Source: Microbacterium sp.
Lineage (GTDB): Bacteria; Actinomycetota; Actinomycetes; Actinomycetales; Microbacteriaceae
Reading direction: 5' to 3'
Assembly (NCBI RefSeq): GCF_003248605.1
Contig: NZ_QFPF01000001.1
Span: forward strand, 1 to 64,000
Length of the DNA: 64,000 nucleotides
Under the pieces are notes generated by a model. The model was not told where the DNA came from and did not search any database. It saw only the letters and a list, made by a program, of their open reading frames with translations. The position numbers and the translations under genes were made by a program. This document shows, in pieces, positions 32,098-40,501 of the stretch (position 1 is its first letter; the number at the start of each line of letters is the position of its first letter).

Positions 32098-33047
32098 CTC
32101 TCACGATCACCCACGCCGCCGCGGAAGGCACCCTCATCGACGGGACCAGCCGGGGCGACGGAACGTCCGACGCGCTCAAAGCCAACGGGTGGCGATGGAG
32201 CAGGGCCATCGGCTCCTGGTACATCCCCCACTCCCGCGACCGGGAGCCGAAGACCGCGATCATCAACCGCACCGCCGAGCAGCTCGCCGCGGCCGGATTC
32301 GCCGTCGAGATCTCGATCGACTACGCCCGCCGCGCCACCACTGACGTCGAAGCGGACCTCGCCGAGCGCCGGAGCGATCGCGCCGACGCTCTGGCCGACC
32401 GCGCCACTCGGCGCCACCATGACGCGACCGAGGAAGCGGAGCGGGCTGCACGCGCGCTACGCCGCTTGCCCGAAGGTGGCGAGCCGATCAAGATCGGGCA
32501 CCACTCGGAAGCCGGACACCGTCGCGCGATCGCCAAAGCGGATGCCGCGATCCGCCGGTCAATCGACGCCGACTCGGAGGCCCGCCGCGCCCAGGTGCGC
32601 GCCGACATCGCGGCCTCATCGAACGACGCCCGCTACGCACCTATCACTGTTGCGAACCGGATAGAGAAGCTCCGCGCCGACATCGCGGGCATGCGGCGAC
32701 GTCTCGACGGATCTAGCCGGACCCTCGCAGGCGGGTACGTCGAGGTCACAGCCGCGGCAACAGGCGCCTACGCCGAACGGCTCGAGCGTGAGCTGGCCGC
32801 AGTTCAGGATCAGCTCTCCTACTGGCAGGAGGTTCGCGCCGAGCAAATCGCGTCCGGCGCCGCCACCGACCACAGCAAGGACACCATCAACGTCGGCGAC
32901 CAGATCAAGTACTTCGGCAGCTGGTGCATCGTCACCCGCGTCAACCCGAAGAGCGTCAGCATCACGGACGCCTACGGCCACCGCGGCACCGTGCCCTACG
33001 CGCACATCCGCGAACACCGTGTCGGCCAGAGCGAGGCAAGCTCATGA
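32094..33047 (+). CDS. DUF3560 domain protein
   Basis: A 317-residue protein. The head (ITHAAAEGTLIDGTSRGDGT, WRWSRAIGSWYIPHSRDREP) and the long charged coiled-coil region (EEAERAARALRRLPEGGEPI, KIGHHSEAGHRRAIAKADAA) are typical of DUF3560, widespread on plasmids and conjugative elements. The C-terminus has a KOW-like beta segment (VNVGDQIKYFGSWCIVTRVN is similar in pattern). ATG 32094 overlaps the previous stop. The molecular function is unknown. Confidence 0.82.
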   Translation: MTLTITHAAAEGTLIDGTSRGDGTSDALKANGWRWSRAIGSWYIPHSRDREPKTAIINRTAEQLAAAGFAVEISIDYARRATTDVEADLAERRSDRADALADRATRRHHDATEEAERAARALRRLPEGGEPIKIGHHSEAGHRRAIAKADAAIRRSIDADSEARRAQVRADIAASSNDARYAPITVANRIEKLRADIAGMRRRLDGSSRTLAGGYVEVTAAATGAYAERLERELAAVQDQLSYWQEVRAEQIASGAATDHSKDTINVGDQIKYFGSWCIVTRVNPKSVSITDAYGHRGTVPYAHIREHRVGQSEASS

Positions 33048-33265
33048 CCCTCGCCGCCCGACCCCGAACCATTCCGGCACCCACCGCGCGCCGGCTGCAC
33101 CACGTCACACGCGCTGCGCTGTTCGTCGTGGCGGCGATCGCCGCCGGCTGGCTCGGGATCCTCGCCGCGCCGATCCTCGATCGCATCATCGTCACCGCGG
33201 CCGCGGTGGTCCTTGTCCCGCTCACCATCGCGCTCGTGGTCGACTTCTTCCGCAACCCCGGTTGA
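33044..33265 (+). CDS. Small membrane protein
   Basis: 73 residues with two predicted spans, AALFVVAAIAAGWLGILAAP and IVTAAAVVLVPLTIALVVDF, after an Arg-rich head. ATG 33044 overlaps the DUF3560 stop. No family was recognised. It is a member of the 31582 operon by spacing. Confidence 0.6.
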   Translation: MTLAARPRTIPAPTARRLHHVTRAALFVVAAIAAGWLGILAAPILDRIIVTAAAVVLVPLTIALVVDFFRNPG

Positions 33266-33272
33266 GCGTTCG

Positions 33273-33506
33273 ATGCCTGCCTACAGGGTTCAGTGGCAGC
33301 AACACGTCAGCCTCACTGCGACCGTCACCGTCGAGCTCGACGAACTCGCGGCGTGGGCTTGTGAGCATCTCGGCATGCGCACGATCAACGACGGCGCGGC
33401 CGTAGGCGCAACGCCTGCCGGCGTGCGACGGTTGCTCGAGCACAACACCCGCATGCGCGAGGAGCTGCTGCAGCAGTGGGCGGCGGCGCACATGCCGCAC
33501 CAGTGA
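33273..33506 (+). CDS. Unknown small protein
   Basis: 77 residues: a beta-rich head (YRVQWQQHVSLTATVTVELD) followed by helices (AGVRRLLEHNTRMREELLQQ). It begins eight bases after the previous gene and ends before a strong terminator. The ribosome site is weak. The strand-strand-helix layout recalls small accessory proteins of plasmids. Function is unknown. Confidence 0.55.
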   Translation: MPAYRVQWQQHVSLTATVTVELDELAAWACEHLGMRTINDGAAVGATPAGVRRLLEHNTRMREELLQQWAAAHMPHQ

Positions 33507-33528
33507 CACGCTGGCCCTGACGGGCATA

Positions 33529-33570
33529 GCAGAGGCCCCGCCGGTGGCAATCCGCCGGCGGGGCCTCTGC
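33529..33570. terminator. Bidirectional terminator
   Basis: Perfect 16-bp inverted repeat GCAGAGGCCCCGCCGG (33529-33544) with 33555-33570 and a 10-base loop. It lies between two converging genes (stop at 33506 on plus, stop at 33577 on minus). Confidence 0.88.
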
Positions 33571-33576
33571 TGTCGG

Positions 33577-33807
33577 TCACACGAGACGCTGCGCGAGCTC
33601 GTCGATCTTGTCGGGGCGGAAGCCCGACCAGTGGTCCTCGTCCGTGATGACGACGGGCGCCTGCATATAGCCGAGCGCCTTGGCCTCGACGAGCGCCTCG
33701 GCGTCCTCGCCCAGGTCGATCACTTGATAGTTGATCCCCTTCGCGTCCATCGCTTTGGATGTCGCGGTGCACTGGACGCATCCGCTCTTTGATAGCAATC
33801 GGATCAT
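33577..33807 (-). CDS. NrdH/glutaredoxin-like redox protein
   Basis: 76 residues with a thioredoxin fold and redox motif C10-V-Q-C13 (LSKSGCVQCTATSKAMDAKG), then the cis-Pro region MQAPVVITDEDHWSGFRPDK as in NrdH and mycoredoxin-like proteins. The WSGFRPDKI tail is the NrdH signature. ATG 33807 has AGGAGGAG upstream. No ribonucleotide reductase is nearby, so it may serve a plasmid-specific thiol partner. Confidence 0.88.
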   Translation of the reverse strand: MIRLLSKSGCVQCTATSKAMDAKGINYQVIDLGEDAEALVEAKALGYMQAPVVITDEDHWSGFRPDKIDELAQRLV

Positions 33808-33859
33808 GGGTGGTTATCTCCTCCTTCCTGTTCTCCTCGGGCCGAGCATGCCGGGCAGC

Positions 33860-34138
33860 TCAGACACGGGCAGCCGCGCGGCGCTTGAGCCACACGATGA
33901 GCGCGATCGCACCGATCAGGATCGCGAGAATGACGAGGATCTGTCCCCACCCGAGTCCAACGCCGTCGACGACCTCGAGCGCGACGGTGTCACCTTGCTC
34001 GAGCAAGTGGTACTGCACCATCCATGTGCGCAGCGGATCGAGGAACATCCCCAGTGACACGGCACCGCTCGCCAGGACGAGCACGGCAATCAGCAGCAGC
34101 GAGATCCAGTCGTCTTCCGACACGCTCTGATTCGACAC
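33860..34138 (-). CDS. Small two-span membrane protein
   Basis: 92 residues starting at GTG 34138. Spans are ISLLLIAVLVLASGAVSLGM and WGQILVILAILIGAIALIVW, separated by a 30-residue loop, with a basic C-terminal end KRRAAARV. It follows the FtsK/TcpA-like gene by 60 bases in the same direction and is probably co-transcribed with it. Function is unknown. Confidence 0.6.
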   Translation of the reverse strand: MSNQSVSEDDWISLLLIAVLVLASGAVSLGMFLDPLRTWMVQYHLLEQGDTVALEVVDGVGLGWGQILVILAILIGAIALIVWLKRRAAARV

Positions 34139-34198
34139 GAGTTGCTCATCCCTTCCCTCGGGGCCAGTCGGCCCTCGGTGTCATCCCTGCCACGACGA

Positions 34199-36304
34199 TC
34201 ACGCGGCCTCGGGACGTCGGTAGCTGATGACCGAGTTGTCGAACACCGTCAGCAGTCCGTCTTCTCCGCTGTCGATGTCGCGGTACTCGATCGCGAGGTA
34301 CTCGTCGTCGACGACGTCGGGCTCGACCCCTTCGACCACTCCCCACAGGCCCAACGTGGCGTCGACGAGGAGGAGATCTCCGACCTCGAGCTCGACGGCC
34401 GGCCCCTCGAGTGATTCGCTGTACCCGTCGCCGTCCGCAGCTGCGTCGACGTCGGGTGCCTCGTCGTCGACGTCGGGGACGAACCGGACCCGTTCGCGCG
34501 GGTCCAGCGGGGTGACGTTCGCGGGGCGGAGGGTGCCGGGCTGGGTCTTCGACGCGGCCGCGGGATCCCACTCGACGATCTCGGCTGTGGACCACTGGAA
34601 GTAGTCAGGCTCGACCTCTTCGCCCTCGCCGTCGTCGGTGAGCTCCGGTTCCGGGTCGCGCACCATCATCCGCTCATAGTCCGCCGTCGCGGGGCGCAGC
34701 GCTGCCAGGTGGTCCCAGTCCGCTTTGTCGGACGAGTCGAGCTTCGCGGGGTCCGGGGTGTAGAAGGCCTGGATCTCGACAGGCAGCGACTCGGCGTTCA
34801 GGGTGATGCCGCGGCCCCGCTTGTTGCGTGGGATCGCTACGCCGACCGCGAAGCTGTCCCACATCATGTTGGCGCCCTGCGGGGAGAGGCGACCGAAGCT
34901 GACGCGCGCACCGAAGTTGTCTCGCATCTCACCGCCGAGGAACTCCACGTCGGGACGCTGCAGACCCAGCAGAATGTGGATCTTCGCCGATCGCGCCAGC
35001 CGGGCGAGATCGGAGAGCAGATCCAGGACGGGAGCCTGCGCCGGCGCACCCTTCGGCTTGACGGTCTTGTACCACCGTTGCACGCGAGCCTTGAAGGTGG
35101 CGTACTCGTCGATGATCAGCGCGAGCGGGTCGAAGTCCTCGAGCCGGGCTGTGCCGTTCTCGAGCTGCGAGTAGCGCTCTTCCATGAGCTCGTGTGCGGC
35201 GTGCAGCATCCGCACCTGGTGCTCGACGCGCGCACCGACCAGCTCGACGTTGGGCCAGTCACGGAAACCGGCGAACTCGATTCGCTTGCCGTCGAGCACC
35301 CATACGCGCCAGTGCGCGTGCGTCAGGTGGGTGAGCACCGTGTGCTGGAAGCTGGTCTTGCCCGAGCCTGTGCCACCGATGACGAGGCAGTGCGGGGAGA
35401 CCGCCGGATGCCACGACTGAATCTGCCCGTCCTCGTCGGGGCCGATCGGGATCCTGAACGACTTGTAGGCCGAGTGAGTGAGCGCGGCCGCGGGCTCCAC
35501 TTCGTGCAAGACCATGTCGGGCATGGTCGGGCGGACCTCGAACCTGATCTTGTCGCCCTCGAGATCCCAGTGCGCCCTCCACCGGCCGGGGAGCATCGAC
35601 GAGACGACCTTCTCGATCTGGGATCGACGGGCGGCGATCGCCATCTTCGGGCCCACGTTGTGCTTGACCTCGATCTTCGAGACCGACGCATCCTCGGCCG
35701 ACGTCACCGACACACTGGCGGTCGGGTCGATGACCTGCTTGACAACCTCGATCGCGCGCTGCTGCTCGCGGGAGACCGGATCGCTCGCGGGTGCGAGCTC
35801 GACGATGAGGACGCACCGCCTCGAGTTGTGCTTCCGCACCCGGTACTCCGCACCCAGGCGTCGGGTGAGGCCGGCGATGATCTGGTCGACGAAACGCGGA
35901 TCGTCGTCGACAACGTGCGAGGCGTACCGGATCTTTATGCGCGCCGGCAAGCCCACCCAGCCCTTCGTCCACTTCACCGGCTCCACGAGCGCGCGGGTCG
36001 GTTGGGCTGCGCCGAGATGAGGAAGCACCGCCTCGATGGCCGGGTCCATACGGCCCTGCCGTTGGAAGGCTCGCACTCCCGATGCGATCGCGCCGACAGC
36101 AAGTGCCACCGCCACGATCCACACCACCGGGACCAGGTCGGTGAACGGCCGCACCGCGTTGAGTCCTGTCACTGCCGTCGCGAAAGCGATGCAGAGCAGC
36201 GCGGGAATGATGCCGGTCAGCTGGCGGCGAGGAAGGACGCCCAGCGACACTGCCGCCGGGGCGGTCGGCCGAGCTGGCGGACGCTGTGCCACCCGAGTTG
36301 CCAT
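34199..36304 (-). CDS. FtsK/TcpA-like DNA transfer ATPase
   Basis: A 701-residue protein. Two N-terminal spans (LTGIIPALLCIAFATAVTGL and LVPVVWIVAVALAVGAIASG) are followed by an FtsK/HerA motor with Walker A IGGTGSGKTS near residue 320, Walker B LALIIDEYATF near 410, and a sensor motif ILLGLQRPDVEFLGGEMRDN. The acidic C-terminal tail of 150 residues is unusual. It is the likely coupling protein that feeds DNA to the T4SS. ATG 36304 has AGGAGG upstream. Its promoter region holds copy A of the shared motif at 36350-36381. Confidence 0.87.
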   Translation of the reverse strand: MATRVAQRPPARPTAPAAVSLGVLPRRQLTGIIPALLCIAFATAVTGLNAVRPFTDLVPVVWIVAVALAVGAIASGVRAFQRQGRMDPAIEAVLPHLGAAQPTRALVEPVKWTKGWVGLPARIKIRYASHVVDDDPRFVDQIIAGLTRRLGAEYRVRKHNSRRCVLIVELAPASDPVSREQQRAIEVVKQVIDPTASVSVTSAEDASVSKIEVKHNVGPKMAIAARRSQIEKVVSSMLPGRWRAHWDLEGDKIRFEVRPTMPDMVLHEVEPAAALTHSAYKSFRIPIGPDEDGQIQSWHPAVSPHCLVIGGTGSGKTSFQHTVLTHLTHAHWRVWVLDGKRIEFAGFRDWPNVELVGARVEHQVRMLHAAHELMEERYSQLENGTARLEDFDPLALIIDEYATFKARVQRWYKTVKPKGAPAQAPVLDLLSDLARLARSAKIHILLGLQRPDVEFLGGEMRDNFGARVSFGRLSPQGANMMWDSFAVGVAIPRNKRGRGITLNAESLPVEIQAFYTPDPAKLDSSDKADWDHLAALRPATADYERMMVRDPEPELTDDGEGEEVEPDYFQWSTAEIVEWDPAAASKTQPGTLRPANVTPLDPRERVRFVPDVDDEAPDVDAAADGDGYSESLEGPAVELEVGDLLLVDATLGLWGVVEGVEPDVVDDEYLAIEYRDIDSGEDGLLTVFDNSVISYRRPEAA

Positions 36305-36349
36305 TGGAGCCTCCTGAGCGGGCCGAGTACTTCACGACCCTCTTGCGAG

Positions 36350-36381
36350 GTATAGGCCGGCGATCGGCTCCTTCGCGGACA
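36350..36381 (-). promoter_or_regulatory. Shared transfer/pilus promoter motif, copy A
   Basis: On the minus strand: TGTCCGCGAAGG, 11 unmatched bases, GGCCTATAC. The 21 fixed bases are identical in copies B (45347-45378) and C (53513-53544). It ends 45 bases before the FtsK/TcpA-like start. TATAC looks like a -10 box, but no sigma-A -35 sits 17 bases upstream, so an activator or alternative sigma is likely. Confidence 0.75.
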
Positions 36382-36716
36382 TTGCGGATTCTCTGCGCGT
36401 CTGACGCACTCGTGATGTCCCCTGCGAGATAGTGACCCAGAGAAGCTCACGGCGGCAGCTGGAAAGCGATATTGCGCCACATCGCGGCGCGCATTAGCGC
36501 AATACCTCCGCCACACCCGCGCTTGACGCGGGTGATAGGATCAAGCCCGATCGGCGTTCTGCCGCAGGCACGGTTGTCGAATCGGGCTTGAACCCCTCCC
36601 CCTGGGAAATATTTCCAGCCGCCACCCCCGCGCAGTTATGGCGCAATATCGCGGCGCACATCGGCGGCATACTGCGGCGCATATCCGTTGCTGCGCCCTG
36701 CCCGGTGCCGCGAGGA
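36382..36716. other. Non-coding region with repeats and hairpins (oriT or centromere candidate)
   Basis: 335 bases without a convincing gene. It holds repeated GCGC-type words (ATCGCGGCGC at 36481 and again near 36651; ATTGCGCC and GCGCAATA in both orientations). It has a 14-base match (36510-36523, GCCACACCCGCGCT) to the region upstream of parA (46773-46786). A small hairpin ACCCGCG-CTTGA-CGCGGGT is at 36515-36533, and an 11-bp inverted repeat is at 36541-36591. Confidence 0.5.
36541..36591. repeat. Long hairpin TCAAGCCCGAT ... ATCGGGCTTGA
   Basis: Perfect 11-bp arms at 36541-36551 and 36581-36591 enclose a 29-base loop that itself contains TGCC-GCA-GGCA at 36560-36570. It lies downstream of the 36717-37085 gene (minus strand) and could terminate it. 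A nested hairpin of this size beside transfer genes is also what an oriT looks like. Confidence 0.5.
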
Positions 36717-37085
36717 TCAGTCGTCGGCGTCGGCCGGTGGGGTCTGCGCCTGCCGACGCCGCTCCCACTCGCCTCGCAGCCACTCGCCTTGACGCTGCGC
36801 CGCAGTGCGGCTGATTCCTCGCGCCTTGGCTGGCGCCGGCGGGAATGGATCTCCGGAGTTGTAGAGCTGCTCGAGGCGGTCGGCTTCTCTCCCGATCGCG
36901 ACCTCGACCAGGCCCGCCAGCGAGGGCGCACCCTCCGGCTCGTCCCTCGTCGACCACCACGCCGCCTTGAGTCGCGCGTGCAACGCCACCGGCAGGAAGT
37001 ATGCGATCGAGCGGTAGCCGGTGGCTGACACCGACCCTGCGGGTCGGTCGGCGTCACCAGTGGCGCTGACATCTGTTGAGGGCAC
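36717..37085 (-). CDS. Centromere-binding ParB-like small protein
   Basis: 122 residues. YRSIAYFLPVALHARLKAAW, then SLAGLVEVAIGREADRLEQL and YNSGDPFPPAP, match the small actinobacterial plasmid proteins whose RHH-like domain resembles the centromere-binding ParB C-terminal family. It has an Arg-rich tail. It sits between the transfer ATPase and the wall hydrolase, next to a repeat-rich non-coding region that may be its binding site. It could act in partition or as a repressor of transfer genes. Confidence 0.65.
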   Translation of the reverse strand: MPSTDVSATGDADRPAGSVSATGYRSIAYFLPVALHARLKAAWWSTRDEPEGAPSLAGLVEVAIGREADRLEQLYNSGDPFPPAPAKARGISRTAAQRQGEWLRGEWERRRQAQTPPADADD

Positions 37086-37210
37086 GAGTCACCGTCTGAA
37101 TGGGGGAAGCTTCGGCCCCGTTTCGGGCCGGGGCTGATCCCCACACTACAGGCCGGTTTCCAGGTCGTCAGTAGGGCGCGAACCGTGATCTCGCGCGGGT
37201 TTCCAGGGGG

Positions 37211-38458
37211 TCAGAGCCGCCGGCAAGTGCCGTCTGTGGGGCAGATCTCGATCCCGTACAGGCGGAGGAACTCTTCGGGGTCCACGAAGCCGGCGTACTG
37301 GGCGGGAGCGCCCAGAGCGGGTGCTTCCCGCAGTGCGGCGACGGCCGCGTTGGTCGTCCCGTTCTTGTTGATGCGCAAGTCCAGGTGGCAGCCGCCGCTC
37401 GGCGGCACGTTCCCGACCGCACCGATCTGCTGACCGGCTGCGACGGTGTCGCCGACGTCGACGAGCCGCTCGCTCTTGTACATGTGCAGGTAGGAGACCA
37501 CGAAGCCATCGGGGTGCTTGATCGACAGCCACAGCGAGCTGCTGAGGGTGACCGTGCCGGGCAGGACCGCGTAAACCGGGTCTCCGCACGGGCCCGGCCA
37601 GTGCTGCAGGTCGATCGCAACATGCCACGAGGAGGCGCCGGGGACCGAGATGTCGCGCGGTCCGTAGCCGGAGGTCATCTGGTAGCCCGGAGAGAGAGGG
37701 AATGCCGCCTGCCCGACGACCGTGCCGCTGTCACAGCTGATAGAGCCGCCGACCGCGGTGATGATCTGCTGCGCCGCGGGCTCCCACTTGTCGTAGGCGC
37801 TCGGGAACGCCGAGACCTGCACTGTCTGGGCCGCCTCTCCCAGGCCCATGTCCTCCCAGCCGGGAATGTCGAGCAACCCTCGAGGAGATCCGCCGTTCGG
37901 CCCGTCCTCGCCGCCGAAGAACGCCTTCGCGGCGTAGACGGGGTCCATGAGCTCCTCGACGGTGCCCCAGCCCGACACTCGCTGCTGGAAGTAGTTGACC
38001 GAGTCGTGGTCGCTGCCGACCGCGTCGTGCGGATAGTCGAGGGATGCAGGCACGGAGGAGTTGGCGTACATCTTCAAGCCGGACTCCTGCAGCGCAGTCA
38101 TCATCGCGATCTGCTGGCCGCGCGCGGAGACACCCAGGGACCGCGCGACCGACAGGATCGTGGCCGCGTGACCGAGTTCGGTCGACCCCAGGGTCCGGGT
38201 CGCGCCGCCGGTGGTCTGGACCTCGAGCTCGTCGGTGGTCAGCGAACCGGCCGTGCACTGCGACGACCCTCCACCGGATGCGCCGGCGATCGCCATCATC
38301 AGGAACATCGTGTAGCCGGCGAAGAGCACGATCGGCACCATGACCAGCGCGATCACCCAGAGGATGACCTTGCGCGAGCCGCCCCCGTCGCCGTCTTCTC
38401 CCCCGCTGGCGGCGCCGGCGACGTCAGCCGAGCGCTCGAGTACTCCGGATGCGGACAT
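37211..38458 (-). CDS. T4SS cell-wall hydrolase (VirB1-like plus M23 domain)
   Basis: A 415-residue protein. A single N-terminal span (VILWVIALVMVPIVLFAGYT) anchors a lysozyme-like region (QQIAMMTALQESGLKMYANS with a catalytic-type Glu, DHDSVNYFQQRVSGWG) and a C-terminal M23 domain (GYQMTSGYGPRD, HVAIDLQH, SYLHMYKSERLVDVGDTVAA). The second zinc motif reads CHLDLR, so the usual second His of HxH is Asp. It opens peptidoglycan for the secretion channel. It follows the VirB6-like gene by six bases. Confidence 0.85.
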   Translation of the reverse strand: MSASGVLERSADVAGAASGGEDGDGGGSRKVILWVIALVMVPIVLFAGYTMFLMMAIAGASGGGSSQCTAGSLTTDELEVQTTGGATRTLGSTELGHAATILSVARSLGVSARGQQIAMMTALQESGLKMYANSSVPASLDYPHDAVGSDHDSVNYFQQRVSGWGTVEELMDPVYAAKAFFGGEDGPNGGSPRGLLDIPGWEDMGLGEAAQTVQVSAFPSAYDKWEPAAQQIITAVGGSISCDSGTVVGQAAFPLSPGYQMTSGYGPRDISVPGASSWHVAIDLQHWPGPCGDPVYAVLPGTVTLSSSLWLSIKHPDGFVVSYLHMYKSERLVDVGDTVAAGQQIGAVGNVPPSGGCHLDLRINKNGTTNAAVAALREAPALGAPAQYAGFVDPEEFLRLYGIEICPTDGTCRRL

Positions 38459-38464
38459 GCGCGC

Positions 38465-40501
38465 CTACTTCTGCGCGATCGCCAGCCGGGCGCGCATCTC
38501 ACCGCTGCGCGGGGACCGCGGCGCCCGCGGCGGCAGCGACGTGATGTCAGTCACCCCGGAAGACACGGAGCGACGTTCGATGTGTCCCATGCCCGAGGAA
38601 TCCACGACGATGCGACGGGGACCATCCGGGGCGCGGCGTGGTGCCGGTGTCGGGTCTACGACCATCGGGACCACCTTCGGATCCCCCGCCGCACGCTGCT
38701 TGCTGACGCCGCTTGATGCGGCCGCGGCGATCGCCTTCGACGTGCCCTTGGTCGCCACCCGGCCACCGACCTCGAGCGCAGCGGCCCCGGCGGCACCGGC
38801 CACGCCGCCCGCAGCGGCACCCTTCCCGATTCGCGCGGCCGTGAACACGAGATCTGCCGTCTTCGACGCCTTCCCCGCAGCGGAGGCCGCAGAACCGCCC
38901 CCGGAGCCCTTCTGTGGCGAGGGGAGAGCCGGACGGCCCGGTGAGCCGCCGGAGGGCCTGGAAGGCGGCATAGGCGCCGCGGGCGGGCGTGTAGCGGCCA
39001 TCTCGCCGATGTCGTGAGCGGCGCCGGCGCCGACATTGATGGATCGGGCGTCGACCGTTCTGTCGGGGCGGCGGAGAGCTGCAGCCGCGATCGTGGATAC
39101 CGCGCCCATCGCGGCGACGGTCTTGACCCCGTCCCGCTGCGTGGGCCCGCCCTTTCCCATGCCGTACTTCGAGAGCTGCTCGGCGATGGAGCGGCCGGTC
39201 TTCTTCGCGATCCGGCGTGCCCGGATGATCAGGAACACCAGGACGATCATCACCAGCGATGCGAAGGTCATCTGCGCGACGAGAGGGATGCCGAGCTGGC
39301 TGAGGCCCGTGATCGTGGCGACCGTCAGCTTGAGGACGGCAGCCATGACCACCGCCATGAAGACGATCGCGACCAGGCCCATGAAGGTGTCGGCGAGCGA
39401 CTTCCACAGCGGGTACCGGTTGACGGGCAGGATCCCGATGTACACGTTCCACATCGTCTTGAGCGCGGAGATCAGGAAGCCGAGAACGGTGACCAGGAAC
39501 AGCACGCCGAACGCCATCGGGAGGATGAACAGGGTCAGGGCGCCGGGGGTCATCGTGACGGCGGTGAGCACCTGTCCGAAGTTGGGGTTCTGGTTGAACG
39601 TCTTCGCCGCTTCGTCGCACTCGCCGACCGCGTCGCGGACCTCGTTGCCGCCGGTGAAGACCGGCGACGAGCTGGTCATCGTGTCGGTGAATGTCGTGGC
39701 GCACGCGCCCTCGAGGGCGTGGCCGAAAGCGATTGTCTGCGCCGGGATCTTCACGAAGATGTCGACCAGCTGCGATGTGACCGCAGCGGACAGCAGGTTC
39801 TCGGAGTCGAGCTCCGTGCTGTTGATGTCGTCGGTGACGACGACGGCGGCGATCTGCCCGCCGTACTCCTGGGCCGTGTCGAAGGCGCCGCCAGCAGCGG
39901 TGAGTGTGGCGATCGGGTTGGCGAGCAGCCCGGTGGCCAGGACGGCGCAGCAGGCTGAGATGAACAGCTCCGCCCATCCGGTGGAGTGCCGGCCGAGCAT
40001 GATCGCCAGGCCTGCGACTCCGCCGGCGATCGTCAGCGCGAACGGGATCCACGCGATCTCGCCGAGGAAGTCCTGCAGGAGGTCGGCCAGCGCACCGAAC
40101 GGTGCCGCGACGATGTCGACCCACTCGAAGGAGAGCAGCCAGTTGCAGAACCAGATCATCCACGACACCAGACCCAGGTGCCCGGTCCAGATCGGGTCGA
40201 TCCACATGGAGATGAAGAACTTCCCCATCGTGAACACGTCGCCGCGGTCAAGCGGGAGCACCGTGTAGTTGGTCAGGGGCACGCCGTCGCTGTCTGTGAT
40301 GTCGCCGCCGAGCATGAACGGGGACGAGCCGCCACCGTCAGCGGCGAAGGCCCAGTACGTGTTGCCGAAAAGGACCAGGAACAGGTCGATCAGGATCACG
40401 GCGAAGACCTTGCTCCACCGGGGGTGATCATGTACCCAGAACCGGACCCGCCAGAACGCGCCGCCCAGGGTCTCGAAGGTGTGCCGGTAGAACCCGATCA
40501 T
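38465..40501 (-). CDS. VirB6/TrbL-like T4SS membrane protein
   Basis: A 678-residue protein with a signal-like first span (KVFAVILIDLFLVLFGNTYW) and about seven more hydrophobic segments in the first 440 residues (for example VLFLVTVLGFLISALKTMWN, GLVAIVFMAVVMAAVLKLTV), then a 230-residue Pro/Ala/Ser-rich cytoplasmic tail. This layout fits TrbL/VirB6 channel components of Gram-positive T4SS. ATG 40501 overlaps the VirB4 stop. Confidence 0.8.
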   Translation of the reverse strand: MIGFYRHTFETLGGAFWRVRFWVHDHPRWSKVFAVILIDLFLVLFGNTYWAFAADGGGSSPFMLGGDITDSDGVPLTNYTVLPLDRGDVFTMGKFFISMWIDPIWTGHLGLVSWMIWFCNWLLSFEWVDIVAAPFGALADLLQDFLGEIAWIPFALTIAGGVAGLAIMLGRHSTGWAELFISACCAVLATGLLANPIATLTAAGGAFDTAQEYGGQIAAVVVTDDINSTELDSENLLSAAVTSQLVDIFVKIPAQTIAFGHALEGACATTFTDTMTSSSPVFTGGNEVRDAVGECDEAAKTFNQNPNFGQVLTAVTMTPGALTLFILPMAFGVLFLVTVLGFLISALKTMWNVYIGILPVNRYPLWKSLADTFMGLVAIVFMAVVMAAVLKLTVATITGLSQLGIPLVAQMTFASLVMIVLVFLIIRARRIAKKTGRSIAEQLSKYGMGKGGPTQRDGVKTVAAMGAVSTIAAAALRRPDRTVDARSINVGAGAAHDIGEMAATRPPAAPMPPSRPSGGSPGRPALPSPQKGSGGGSAASAAGKASKTADLVFTAARIGKGAAAGGVAGAAGAAALEVGGRVATKGTSKAIAAAASSGVSKQRAAGDPKVVPMVVDPTPAPRRAPDGPRRIVVDSSGMGHIERRSVSSGVTDITSLPPRAPRSPRSGEMRARLAIAQK

